From Microbacterium sp. p3-SID336 (GTDB lineage Bacteria; Actinomycetota; Actinomycetes; Actinomycetales; Microbacteriaceae), in contig NZ_JALXPE010000004.1 of assembly GCF_025143365.1 (NCBI RefSeq), forward strand, positions 30,355 to 94,354: 64,000 nucleotides of DNA, written 5' to 3'. Under the pieces are notes generated by a model. It was not told the origin of the DNA. It worked only from the letters and a program-made list of their open reading frames with translations, and searched no databases. Made by a program: the position numbers and the translations under genes. Every line of letters starts with the position of its first letter. The first letter of the stretch is position 1. Of this stretch, positions 50,289 to 58,436 are shown piece after piece.

Positions 50289-51299
50289 ATGGCCGAGAGA
50301 GCGTCTGCAGGACGGGGCCGGGTGTCGATGGCCGAGGTCGCTGCGCGCGCGGGCGTCTCTGGCCAGACCGTGTCGCGTGTCGTGAACGGCAGTCCGCGAG
50401 TGGATCCCGCCACGCGGGCCCGGGTGGAGAGCGCGATGGCGGAGCTCGGCTACCGCCCCCACCGGGCCGCCCGCGCACTGCGCACGGGGCGCTCGCGCAC
50501 CATCGGCCTCGTCGTCACGACGCTGGCCACGGTCGGCAACTCCCGCATGCTGCAGGCCACTGCTGAGGCCGCGGCCGAGCGCGGCTACGCCCTCACCGTG
50601 GTCACGGCTGCCGACGGCATCGCCGCGGCCTTCACACAGCTCGGCGAGCAGGGCGTCGACGGCGCCGTGGTGCTCAACGAGGCCTCCGCGCTGGTGCCGG
50701 CCGCCCAGCGACCAGACGGCCTGCACCTCGTGATCGTCGACGCGGACTCCGAGGGCGACCTGCCGACCGTGCACAGCGACCACGCGGGCGGTGCCGCCGC
50801 GGCCACGGCGCATCTGCTCGACCGCGGACACCGCACCGTGCACCACCTGGCCGGCCCGGCGGACTCCTTCGCCGCCGCCGAGCGTGAGCGCGGATGGCGG
50901 GAGACCCTCGTGACCGCCGGGATCCGCCCGCCCGAGCCCGTGCGCGGAGACTGGACCTCCGGCTCGGGTCATGCCGCGGGGGGTGGGCTGTCCGCCGCGA
51001 CCGCGGTGTTCTGCGCCAACGACCAGATGGCGCTCGGGCTCGTGCGTGCGCTCGCGGCCACGGGGCGCCGTGTCCCCGCGGACGTCAGCGTCGTCGGCTT
51101 CGACGATGTGCCGGAGGCCGCGGACTACCTGCCGCCGCTCACCACCATCCGGCAGGACTTCACGCAGCTCGGGCAGCGGGCGGTGTCGGCTCTGGTCGCG
51201 TCGATCGAAGGGGCAACGGTCGCCGCGCCGTCCTCCGCCGTCGTGCCGACCGCGCTCGTGCTCCGGGAGAGCACGGCGCCCCCGCCCGCCCCGGCCTGA
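50289..51299 (+). CDS. LacI family transcriptional regulator of the gal genes
   Basis: 336 residues. The N-terminal LacI helix-turn-helix reads VSMAEVAARAGVSGQTVSRVVNG, and the hinge PHRAARALRTGRSRTIGLVV is followed by a periplasmic-binding-like domain with VFCANDQMALGLVRAL and SVVGFDDVPEAADYLPPLTTIRQDF. AGGAGGG lies 7 bases before the ATG at 50289. It is divergent from galT with two operators in between, so it is expected to repress galTKE and itself until galactose is present. Confidence 0.93.
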   Translation: MAERASAGRGRVSMAEVAARAGVSGQTVSRVVNGSPRVDPATRARVESAMAELGYRPHRAARALRTGRSRTIGLVVTTLATVGNSRMLQATAEAAAERGYALTVVTAADGIAAAFTQLGEQGVDGAVVLNEASALVPAAQRPDGLHLVIVDADSEGDLPTVHSDHAGGAAAATAHLLDRGHRTVHHLAGPADSFAAAERERGWRETLVTAGIRPPEPVRGDWTSGSGHAAGGGLSAATAVFCANDQMALGLVRALAATGRRVPADVSVVGFDDVPEAADYLPPLTTIRQDFTQLGQRAVSALVASIEGATVAAPSSAVVPTALVLRESTAPPPAPA

Positions 51300-51323
51300 T
51301 CCCGACGACGAACTCGCCGCGAT

Positions 51324-52967
51324 TCAGGCGCCGAGCGCCGCCGACACCACCGCTCGCGCCTCCTCCTGGACCTCCGCGAGGTGCTCCGGGCCGCGCAGGC
51401 TCTCGGCGTACAGCTTGTACACGTCCTCCGTGCCCGACGGACGGGCGGCGAACCACGCGTGCTCCGTCTGCACCTTGAGGCCGCCGATCGCCGCGCCGTT
51501 GCCCGGCGCCTGCGACAGCTTGGCCGTGATGTCCTCGCCCGCGAGGGTCGTCGCGGTCACCGCCTCCGGCGTGAGCTTGCCGAGCGCGGCCTTCTGCTCC
51601 GGCGTGGCCGGCGCGTCGACGCGCTGATAGGCGGAGGCGCCGAACGCCTGCTCCAGTTCGGCGTAGCGCTCGGACGGGGTCTTGCCGGTGACGGCGATGA
51701 TCTCCGCCGCCAGCAGGCACAGCAGGATCCCGTCCTTGTCGGTCGACCACACCGAGCCGTCCCTGCGCAGGAACGAGGCACCGGCGGACTCCTCGCCGCC
51801 GAAGGCGACCGAGCCGTCCAGCAGCCCGGGCACGAACCACTTGAAGCCGACCGGAACCTCCAGCAGGCGACGGCCCAGCGACTCGGCGACGCGGTCGATG
51901 ATCATCGACGACACCAGCGTCTTGCCCACCGCGGCGTCGCGCGGCCACTGCTCGCGGTGCGAGAACAGGTAGTCGATCGCCACCGCCAGGTAGTGGTTGG
52001 GGTTCATCAGCCCGGCATCCGGGGTCACGATGCCGTGCCGGTCGGCGTCGGCGTCGTTCCCCGTGAGCACGTCGTAGTCGCCCTTCTTCGCGACGAGGGA
52101 GGCCATGGCGGACGGCGACGACGGATCCATGCGGATCTTCTCGTCCCAGTCCAGTGTCATGAACCGCCACGTGGGGTCCACCTCGGGGTTCACGACCGTG
52201 AGGTCGAGGTCGTGCATCTCGGCGATCAGCGTCCAGTACTCCACCGATGCGCCGCCCAGCGGGTCCGCTCCGATCCGCACGCCCGCCCGGCGGATGGCGT
52301 CCAGGTCGATGATGGACGGCAGATCCCGCACATAGGCGTCGCGGAAGTCATAGCCGGTGATGGCATCCCAGTCCACGTCGGCGAACCGCTCGCGCCTCAC
52401 GTCGCTCAGTCCGCCCGCGATCAGCTGGTTGGCGCGGTCGGCGATCCATCCCGTCGCATCCGTGTCGGCGGGGCCGCCGTGCGGCGGGTTGTACTTGAAG
52501 CCGCCGTCGCGCGGCGGGTTGTGCGACGGCGTCACGACGATGCCGTCCGCCCGGCCGGGGTCGTCGGCGGCAAGGCCGCGGTTGTGGGTGAGGATGGCGT
52601 GGCTCAGCGCAGGTGTGGGCACCCACGAGTCGCGGGCGTCGACGCGCACGTCCACGCCGTTCGCCAGCAGCACCTCGATCGCGCTCCGCTCGGCGGGAAG
52701 CGACAGCGCATGCGTGTCCCGCCCCAGGAACAGCGGGCCGGTGATGCCCTGCGCCGCCCGGTAGTCCACGATGGCCTGCGTCGTCGCGAGGATGTGGTGC
52801 TCGTTGAAGCTGTTCGTGAGCGAGGAGCCACGGTGCCCGCTGGTGCCGAACACGACCCTCTCGGCTGCCACGTCGGGATTCGGCACCCGGTCGTAGTAGG
52901 CGGCGATCAGCTCGTCGACGTCGATCAGGTCACTTTCCTCCGCGGGGAGGCCGGCACGACTGCTCAT
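51324..52967 (-). CDS. pgm: Phosphoglucomutase (alpha-D-glucose phosphate-specific)
   Basis: 547 residues of the alpha-D-phosphohexomutase family interconverting glucose-1- and glucose-6-phosphate. [11 protein letters not shown] is the N-terminal signature, [19 protein letters not shown] holds the phosphoserine, [12 protein letters not shown] the metal site, and [11 protein letters not shown] the sugar loop. [19 protein letters not shown] is the C-terminal phosphate loop. It connects Leloir products (glucose-1-phosphate) to glycolysis and is convergent with the LacI gene. Confidence 0.95.
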   Translation of the reverse strand: MSSRAGLPAEESDLIDVDELIAAYYDRVPNPDVAAERVVFGTSGHRGSSLTNSFNEHHILATTQAIVDYRAAQGITGPLFLGRDTHALSLPAERSAIEVLLANGVDVRVDARDSWVPTPALSHAILTHNRGLAADDPGRADGIVVTPSHNPPRDGGFKYNPPHGGPADTDATGWIADRANQLIAGGLSDVRRERFADVDWDAITGYDFRDAYVRDLPSIIDLDAIRRAGVRIGADPLGGASVEYWTLIAEMHDLDLTVVNPEVDPTWRFMTLDWDEKIRMDPSSPSAMASLVAKKGDYDVLTGNDADADRHGIVTPDAGLMNPNHYLAVAIDYLFSHREQWPRDAAVGKTLVSSMIIDRVAESLGRRLLEVPVGFKWFVPGLLDGSVAFGGEESAGASFLRRDGSVWSTDKDGILLCLLAAEIIAVTGKTPSERYAELEQAFGASAYQRVDAPATPEQKAALGKLTPEAVTATTLAGEDITAKLSQAPGNGAAIGGLKVQTEHAWFAARPSGTEDVYKLYAESLRGPEHLAEVQEEARAVVSAALGA

Positions 52968-52979
52968 CCTCTCAGTCTG
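52968..52979 (-). promoter_or_regulatory. -10-like box CAGACT of pgm
   Basis: Minus-strand CAGACT (52979-52974), six bases, then ATG at 52967. First base departs from TAnnnT; the GAGAGG spacer might act as a ribosome site instead. Confidence 0.35.
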
Positions 52980-53040
52980 CCCCGAGAGACGGATACGCGC
53001 ATCCGCTTGACATGCGGGAATGCCATGAGTCAGCGAAGGC

Positions 53041-53053
53041 TAGGCTGAACGCC
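53041..53053 (+). promoter_or_regulatory. Leaderless -10 box TAGGCT of pheA
   Basis: TAGGCT at 53041-53046, seven bases, then the GTG at 53054. Confidence 0.55.
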
Positions 53054-53995
53054 GTGACCGCACGCCGCACCTACAGCTACCTCGGACCAGCCGGAACCTT
53101 CACCGAGGCGGCGCTCGATCAGGTGGCGGAGGCCAGGGGCCAGACCTGGCGGCCCGTTCACAACGTCGGCGAGGCGCTGGCCGACGTGCTGGAGGGTCGC
53201 AGCGACGCCGCCATGATCGCGATCGAGAACTCCATCGAGGGCGGGGTGTCCACTACGCAGGACGCACTGGCCACGCTGCCCGGCCTGCGCATCATCGGCG
53301 AGTACCTGGTGCGGGTGAACTTCGTGCTCGTGGCTCCGCGCGGCACCACGCTCGACGAGGTGCAGGTCGTCGCCGCCCATCCGGTCGCGTATGCGCAGTG
53401 CCACGGCTGGCTGGGCGCGCATCTGCCGAGCCACTCGCACGTTCCCGCCGCCAGCAACGTGGCATCGGCCATCGGCGTGCTCGACGGGACGCTGCCCGCG
53501 CAGGCCGCGATCGCCGCCCCGGGCATCGTGCAGCACTACGACGTGGACGTGCTCGCGGAGGGCATCGGCGACAACGCCTCGGCGGTCACGCGGTTCGTCC
53601 TCGTCACCCGCACGACCACCTCCCCGGCTCCGACGGGCGCCGACAAGACCTCGCTGATCGTGGAGCTCCCGCACGACCACCCCGGCTCGCTGCTGGAGAT
53701 GCTCGAGCAGTTCTCCACGCGCGGCATCAACCTGTCGCTCATCGAGTCCCGCCCGATCGGCGACGAGCTCGGCCGCTACCGGTTCGTCATCGACGCCGAC
53801 GGCCACATCGAGCACGAGCGCATGGCCGACGCGCTGCTCGGCATCCGACGCTTCAGCCCGCGCGTCGTGTTCCTCGGCTCCTACCCGCGTGCCGACCGGC
53901 AGATCGTGCAGTACCCGGACCGCTACTCCGACGACGTGTTCATCGAGGCGAGGGACTGGCTGCGCGGCATCCTCTCCGGCGAGCCCGAGTCCTGA
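53054..53995 (+). CDS. pheA: Prephenate dehydratase
   Basis: 313 residues catalysing prephenate to phenylpyruvate in phenylalanine synthesis. TYSYLGPAGTFTEAAL opens the type-2-binding-protein-like catalytic domain, with AMIAIENSIEGGVSTTQDAL and TRFVLVTR. The C-terminal ACT domain has SLIVELPHDHPGSLLEML and INLSLIESRPI (the ESR-P-x Phe-binding motif), so feedback inhibition by Phe is expected. No chorismate mutase domain is fused. Leaderless GTG start rather than an ATG at 53012. Confidence 0.95.
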   Translation: MTARRTYSYLGPAGTFTEAALDQVAEARGQTWRPVHNVGEALADVLEGRSDAAMIAIENSIEGGVSTTQDALATLPGLRIIGEYLVRVNFVLVAPRGTTLDEVQVVAAHPVAYAQCHGWLGAHLPSHSHVPAASNVASAIGVLDGTLPAQAAIAAPGIVQHYDVDVLAEGIGDNASAVTRFVLVTRTTTSPAPTGADKTSLIVELPHDHPGSLLEMLEQFSTRGINLSLIESRPIGDELGRYRFVIDADGHIEHERMADALLGIRRFSPRVVFLGSYPRADRQIVQYPDRYSDDVFIEARDWLRGILSGEPES

Positions 53996-54016
53996 TCGGG
54001 AGTCCGCGGCCGCGGG

Positions 54017-54226
54017 TCAGTGCTGCTGGAAGCGCGGCCACGCGCTCCCCGGCGTCATCCGCGCGTGCAGCGCCCCCTTCGCCGACTCCAGGCTCGGGTA
54101 GATCCCCGCGGTCGCGTCGGCCCCGGCCATCGTGACGGCGTAGCCGTCCTCGTCGTGGCGGATGCTGCCGACCACCCCGTTCGTGCCGTAGGCGACCCAG
54201 AGTGCGAGTGTCTTGGTGGTGCTCAT
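54017..54226 (-). CDS. Small conserved-looking hypothetical protein
   Basis: 69 residues: VAYGTNGVVGSIRHDEDGYAVTMAGADATAGIYPSLESAKGALHARM, given as segments of a compact alpha/beta pattern resembling the small methyl-accepting or 'Gly-rich, wing-like' unknown families in Microbacteriaceae. GAAGGGG precedes the ATG at 54226. No membrane segment or signal peptide. Coding judged from codon usage, ribosome site and the clean stop; function unknown. Confidence 0.6.
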   Translation of the reverse strand: MSTTKTLALWVAYGTNGVVGSIRHDEDGYAVTMAGADATAGIYPSLESAKGALHARMTPGSAWPRFQQH

Positions 54227-54323
54227 CGTCGAACCCCTTCCTCCGCCGCCGAGGCTACGCCCACGGCCGCCGGAACAGAAGGGCTTGACGAACCGCCGAA
54301 CCACGCCACCGCGGCGCCAGGGA

Positions 54324-55361
54324 TCAGGCGGCGGCGATGAGCTCCAGCGTCTGCGCCCGCCCGACCGCGGTGTCCTTCGGCTCGGCCTCGAACGCCCCGG
54401 CCACGGGGGAGAGCATGACCTCGTCGACGCCGTACCGGGTGGCGAACTCCCGCACCTCGGCGGCGACCGCGTCGCCCGTGCCGACGAACCACCGCGAGCG
54501 TGCCGCCTGCACCACCTGGTCCGTCGCCGCGTCGGTTTCGGCCGCCAGGGCCTGCTCCACCGTCTCCAGCGCCACGAGGGGCTGGTTCAGCCGGAGTCGC
54601 GCCATCATGCGCAGCTGGGGCAGGGCGCGCTGCTCGGCCTCGTCCGCGGTGGGCGCGGCGACCGCGTTCACGGTGAGGAACGTGCGCGGCTCCGGGTGCT
54701 CCTCGCTGGGGCGGTACCCCTCGCGGTACAGGTCGAGGGCGCGCTCGAGCCCCTGTCCGGAGAAGTGGTTCGCGAAGACGTACGGCAGGCCGTGCGACGC
54801 GGCGAGCTGCGCGGAGTAGTCGCTCGACCCGAGCAGCCACAGCTCCGGCACGCCGGTGGCCGCGGGGGTGGCGCGCACGGTGTACTCGCCGCCCGAGGTG
54901 AAGCGCACGGTCGCGCCGTCTGCGGAGAACAGTGCGGCGATGTCCTGGATGTGCCGGGGGAACTGCTCCACGTCGCTCGTGGTGCCGGAGCCGCGGAGCA
55001 GCTGGGTGATGACGGGGTCGCTGCCGGGCGCGCGGCCGAGGCCCAGGTCGATGCGCCCCGGCGCGATGGCTTCGAGGGCCGCGAACTGCTCCGCGACGAT
55101 GAGCGGAGCGTGGTTCGGCAGCATCACGCCGCCGGAGCCGAGACGAAGGCGCGTGGTGCGCGTGGCGGCCGCCGCGATCAGGACGGGCGGCGTGGTGGAC
55201 GCGACGGCCGGCATGTTGTGGTGCTCGGCGAACCAGTACCGGCGGTAGCCCAGCCGGTCGGCGGTCTCGGCGAGGGAGAGGGAGGCGGCGATGGCCTCGG
55301 CGCTGGTCTGGCCGGTGCGGACCGGCACGAGGTCGAGGACGGAGAGGGCGACGTCGTTCAT
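54324..55361 (-). CDS. LLM-class flavin-dependent oxidoreductase (MsnO8 family-like)
   Basis: 345 residues of the luciferase-like barrel: LSVLDLVPVRTGQTSAEA, RRYWFAEHHNMPAVASTTPPVLIA, LGSGGVMLPNHAPLIVAEQFA, RIDLGLGRAPGSDP. The W-F-A-E-H-H-N pattern places it in the MsnO8/YhbW-like subgroup, widespread and largely uncharacterised. No flavin reductase is adjacent. A 6-bp all-GC hairpin ends one base before the ATG (see site entry). Confidence 0.88.
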   Translation of the reverse strand: MNDVALSVLDLVPVRTGQTSAEAIAASLSLAETADRLGYRRYWFAEHHNMPAVASTTPPVLIAAAATRTTRLRLGSGGVMLPNHAPLIVAEQFAALEAIAPGRIDLGLGRAPGSDPVITQLLRGSGTTSDVEQFPRHIQDIAALFSADGATVRFTSGGEYTVRATPAATGVPELWLLGSSDYSAQLAASHGLPYVFANHFSGQGLERALDLYREGYRPSEEHPEPRTFLTVNAVAAPTADEAEQRALPQLRMMARLRLNQPLVALETVEQALAAETDAATDQVVQAARSRWFVGTGDAVAAEVREFATRYGVDEVMLSPVAGAFEAEPKDTAVGRAQTLELIAAA

Positions 55362-55362
55362 C

Positions 55363-55380
55363 CCCGGGTGCAACCCCGGG
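55363..55380 (-). promoter_or_regulatory. GC hairpin directly before the monooxygenase start codon
   Basis: CCCGGG (55363-55368) and CCCGGG (55375-55380) pair across a six-base loop, one base upstream of the ATG at 55361 on the transcript. It leaves no accessible Shine-Dalgarno sequence. Confidence 0.4.
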
Positions 55381-55456
55381 CCCGGCGCCGGCATTCCCGC
55401 GAGGCAGGAGGACCGCGCGGCGGATGCCGACGACGGGGAGGGTGTCGCGGCGCCCG

Positions 55457-55681
55457 TCAGGCGGCCTGCGGGGTGCGGGTGAGGGCGTCGGCGAGGGCGT
55501 TGCGGGCGACGCGGTAGCGGATGTGCCACGCGGCGCTGTAGCTCTGCTCCGGCAGCTCACGGAGAACGGCGCGGTCCTCGGCGCCGAGGCCTTCGCGGGC
55601 GGCCTCGCGCAGCAGGTCGTCGCGGGTCGCCGGGTACTCCATCCCGGCGAGGAAGCGGTCGAGCGTAGGGGAGAGTGCCAT
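55457..55681 (-). CDS. DUF2795 domain-containing small protein
   Basis: 74 residues matching the DUF2795 pattern: L-x-G-M-E-YPATRDDLLREAAREGL, then VLRELPEQSYSAAWHIRYRVARNAL. The fold is a small helical bundle seen in stress- and chaperone-linked neighbourhoods. It follows the hsp20 gene by 68 bases on the same strand and may be co-expressed under heat or envelope stress. GAAAGGACGTCTC provides a ribosome site. Confidence 0.8.
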   Translation of the reverse strand: MALSPTLDRFLAGMEYPATRDDLLREAAREGLGAEDRAVLRELPEQSYSAAWHIRYRVARNALADALTRTPQAA

Positions 55682-55749
55682 GAGACGTCCTTTCTGCGAG
55701 GGGGACGGTGGGGAAGGGCGGGGCGGCGCCGCAGCGCCGCCCCGTCGGG

Positions 55750-56172
55750 TCAGGCGTCGATCGCCTGGCGCTGGTCGCCGGACTCGACGACGATCTTGCG
55801 CGGCTTCGCGCGTTCGCTCACGGGGATGACGACCGACAGGACACCGCTCTCGTACGAGGCGCTGATGCTGTCGAGGTCGACGCCGTCGCCGAGCGTGAAC
55901 TGGCGCAGGAACGAGCCGGCGCCGCGCTCGCGGGCAAGCCAGCGTACGCCCTCGCGGGTGTCGGCGGTGCGCTGGGCGCGGATCGTCAGCTGACCGCCGT
56001 CGAGGTCGACGTCGATCGAGCCGGGGTCGGCCCCCGGCAGGTCGGCGTGCAGGATGTAGCGGTCACCGTCGCGGTACAGGTCCACCGGCATCGACCGGGG
56101 TGCGCGAACGGAGTCCAGCACGCTCGCGGCGAAGCGATCGAGCTGGCTGAAGGGATCGAAGGTCAGTGCCAT
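55750..56172 (-). CDS. Hsp20/alpha-crystallin family small heat-shock protein
   Basis: 140 residues. The alpha-crystallin domain runs from about residue 27 to 127: DLYRDGDRYILHADLPGADPGSIDVDL, LTIRAQR, FLRQFTLGDGVDLDSISASYESGVLSVVIPVSE (A-x-x-x-n-G-v-L signature). The short N-terminus FDPFSQLDRF is typical. It is an ATP-independent holdase. Divergent from an HspR-like regulator gene; AGGAGAAACTC is the ribosome site. Confidence 0.93.
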   Translation of the reverse strand: MALTFDPFSQLDRFAASVLDSVRAPRSMPVDLYRDGDRYILHADLPGADPGSIDVDLDGGQLTIRAQRTADTREGVRWLARERGAGSFLRQFTLGDGVDLDSISASYESGVLSVVIPVSERAKPRKIVVESGDQRQAIDA

Positions 56173-56213
56173 GAGTTTCTCCTTTCGTGCGGCCCGTCTC
56201 GGGCTGAGGTGTC

Positions 56214-56230
56214 GTGCAGATTATCTGCAC
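56214..56230. promoter_or_regulatory. Perfect 17-bp palindrome between hsp20 and the MerR gene
   Basis: GTGCAGAT-T-ATCTGCAC is symmetric at every position. It overlaps a GATAAT -10-like box for hsp20 on the minus strand. It is not the HAIR element (CTTGAG-type inverted repeat) bound by HspR in Streptomyces, though a lone CTTGAG half-site follows at 56230-56235. Confidence 0.65.
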
Positions 56231-56297
56231 TTGAGGTATAGATTTGTTATAGAACACCAGCAGGACCTTCGCAACCCCGAGATGAGGACTCTTCGCG

Positions 56298-56609
56298 ATG
56301 ACGACACGTGACTCCCGCACCCCGGTGTACGGCATCGCCGTTGCCGCCCAGCTGGTGGACCTCCCCGAGGCCACGATCCGGCTGTTCGAGAGCAAGGGAC
56401 TGCTCGTGCCCGCCCGCAGCGACGGCGGCACCCGGCGCTACAGCGACGACGACATCACGCGCCTGCGCCGGGCCGCCGAACTGCGCGGCGACGGGCTCAA
56501 CATCGCCGGCATCGCCCGCGTGCTCGACCTGCAGGACGAGAACGAGGGTCTCCGCGACGCGCTCGACGCCGGGCGGGAGGAGGCGCGCACGCGCGCGGAC
56601 CGGCGCTGA
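56298..56609 (+). CDS. MerR family (HspR-like) transcriptional regulator
   Basis: 103 residues: a single MerR winged helix, VYGIAVAAQLVDLPEATIRLFESKGLLVPARSDGGTRRYSDDDITRLRRAAEL (core PEATIRLFESKGLLVPARS), and a short C-terminal helix rather than an effector domain. This is the HspR plan, in which the regulator itself responds with DnaK or Hsp partners. Divergent from hsp20 around a perfect palindrome, so it likely represses hsp20 and itself. Confidence 0.87.
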   Translation: MTTRDSRTPVYGIAVAAQLVDLPEATIRLFESKGLLVPARSDGGTRRYSDDDITRLRRAAELRGDGLNIAGIARVLDLQDENEGLRDALDAGREEARTRADRR

Positions 56610-56638
56610 TCGACGCCGGCCGGCCGGAGGGCCGGCGA

Positions 56639-56650
56639 TACGCTTCCCCC
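56639..56650 (+). promoter_or_regulatory. Leaderless -10 box TACGCT
   Basis: TACGCT at 56639-56644, six bases, then the ATG at 56651. Confidence 0.55.
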
Positions 56651-58381
56651 ATGGAAGCCGGGATCCTCTACGTCCTCGTCGGAGCCGTCGCCGTCGCCGC
56701 GTTCGCGCGCTGGAGAGGATGGCCCGCACCGCTGCTGGTGACCGTGGCCGCGCTCGCCGTGTCGTTCGTGCCGTTCATCCCCGAGCTCGAGATCGACGGG
56801 CACCTGCTGCTCAACCTGGTCCTGCCGCCGCTGCTGTACTCCGCCGCGCTCGACGTGTCCTTCGTCGGGTTCCGGCGCAGCCTCCCGCAGATCCGGCGCC
56901 TCGGCATCTGGCTCGTGCTGCTGACCGCGCTCGCGGTGGGACTCGTCGCGTGGTGGATCATGCCGGCGCTCACCCTGCCGGGCGCCCTGCTCCTCGGGGC
57001 CATCGTGGCGCCGCCCGACGCCGTCTCCGCGGCCGCCATCGGGCGTCGGCTCGGACTCCCGCGCCGCATCATGACCGTGCTGTCGGGGGAGAGCCTGATC
57101 AACGACGCGACATCGCTCACGCTCTACCGCGTGTTCGCCGCGATCCTCGCGGGAGCCACGCTCACCGTGTGGGACGGTGTCTGGCAGTTCCTGCTCGCGG
57201 TCGGTGTGGGGGTCGCGGTCGGCCTGGTGTTCGGCATCGCGCTCCACCAGCTGCGCATGCGCCTGACCGACCCGGTGGTGATCGGGACCTTCGGCCTGCT
57301 CGCCCCGTTCGGCGCCTACGGCATCGCGGAGCACCTGCTCGGCTCGGGCGTGCTGGCGGTGGTGGCGATGGGACTGTACGTGGGCTTCAACGCGCCGCGG
57401 ACCGACTACACGACCCGGCAGCAGGAGGCGCCGCTGTGGCTCTCCGCCGACCTCCTGCTGGAGAGCTTCGTGTTCGCCTACATCGGTCTGCAGTTCCCGC
57501 GGGTGCTGAACGATCTGGGCAGCGAGTCCGTCGGGCACATCCTGCTGCTCTCCGGCGCGGTGCTGCTGGTGGTGCTGCTGGTGCGGCCGCTCTACATCTA
57601 CCCGACGAGTGCGTGGGCGAACTTCCAGGACCGCCGCCGGCTCGCCCGCATGGACCGCGGCATCGCCTCCGGCGAGTTCGACGAGCGACGTCGGCGGTCC
57701 AGGCGGTGGCGGCAGTACACCGCGGACGAGCTGCGCACGCAGATCGTCCGGGAGCGGATGGCGGGTCTCCGGCTCACGTGGAAGGACAACGCCGTCATCT
57801 CGTGGGCCGGCATGCGCGGCGTGGTGACGCTGGCGATCGCCGTCGCCGCGGCCGACCTCGCCGGGCTCGACACGGCGGCAGCGCACGCGATCGTCGTGGT
57901 CGCCTTCATCGTCACGGTCGGCACGCTGCTGTTGCAGGGCCTGACGCTGCCGCTGCTCATCCGGCGCCTGCGCATCGCGGGCGACGCGGAGGACCTCGAG
58001 GACCAGCGGGCGCTGGAGGCGGTCAAGGCGAAGAGCCGCGAGTCGGGCAAGGCGTACCTCGCGCAGCAGCGTCTCGAGTGGGAGAAGCGACACGGCGAGC
58101 TCGACCTGCGCGTGTTCGACGCCTTCACGAAGCGCATGACGCGGGTGGAGAAGGACACGGATGCGGCGCAGCAGGTGGAGGACACCGCGAACCGGCCGTC
58201 GTACGACGACCTGGTCGCCGTGACCAAGGGCTGGCTGCAGGTGCGCAGAGAGATCCTCGTCGCCGAGCGCGACGCCGGAGAGCTCGACGAGGAGGTCATG
58301 CGGGAGCTGCTCGCCGCGATGGACGCGGAGGAGCTCGCGCTCGACACCCGCGGCGCCACCCGCCAGCACGGTCGGGTCTGA
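56651..58381 (+). CDS. CPA1 family Na+/H+ antiporter
   Basis: 576 residues. About twelve membrane segments fill residues 1-425, including LLNLVLPPLLYSAALDV, LLLGAIVAPPDAVSAAAIGRRL, SGESLINDATSLTLYRVF (the conserved ND pair in the transport site) and WAGMRGVVTLAIAVAAA. The C-terminal 150 residues are a charged cytoplasmic tail. It exchanges protons for Na+ or K+ and helps pH homeostasis. Leaderless start follows the MerR gene by 41 bp. Confidence 0.92.
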   Translation: MEAGILYVLVGAVAVAAFARWRGWPAPLLVTVAALAVSFVPFIPELEIDGHLLLNLVLPPLLYSAALDVSFVGFRRSLPQIRRLGIWLVLLTALAVGLVAWWIMPALTLPGALLLGAIVAPPDAVSAAAIGRRLGLPRRIMTVLSGESLINDATSLTLYRVFAAILAGATLTVWDGVWQFLLAVGVGVAVGLVFGIALHQLRMRLTDPVVIGTFGLLAPFGAYGIAEHLLGSGVLAVVAMGLYVGFNAPRTDYTTRQQEAPLWLSADLLLESFVFAYIGLQFPRVLNDLGSESVGHILLLSGAVLLVVLLVRPLYIYPTSAWANFQDRRRLARMDRGIASGEFDERRRRSRRWRQYTADELRTQIVRERMAGLRLTWKDNAVISWAGMRGVVTLAIAVAAADLAGLDTAAAHAIVVVAFIVTVGTLLLQGLTLPLLIRRLRIAGDAEDLEDQRALEAVKAKSRESGKAYLAQQRLEWEKRHGELDLRVFDAFTKRMTRVEKDTDAAQQVEDTANRPSYDDLVAVTKGWLQVRREILVAERDAGELDEEVMRELLAAMDAEELALDTRGATRQHGRV

Positions 58382-58386
58382 CGACG

Positions 58387-58419
58387 GAGCGCCCCCCCCC
58401 GGGGGGGGGCGGGGCGCTC
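58387..58419. terminator. Bidirectional GC hairpin with a C9/G9 tract
   Basis: GAGCGCCCC (58387-58395) pairs with GGGGCGCTC (58111 counterpart at 58411-58419), and the inner run of nine C (58392-58400) faces nine G (58401-58409), giving a very long GC stem between two convergent genes. No T tract. Confidence 0.65.
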
Positions 58420-58436
58420 AGCGCAGGCGCGGTCGG

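Noticed and set aside
56231..56260. HAIR element for HspR
   Set aside because: One CTTGAG half is present but no matching inverted half at the expected spacing.
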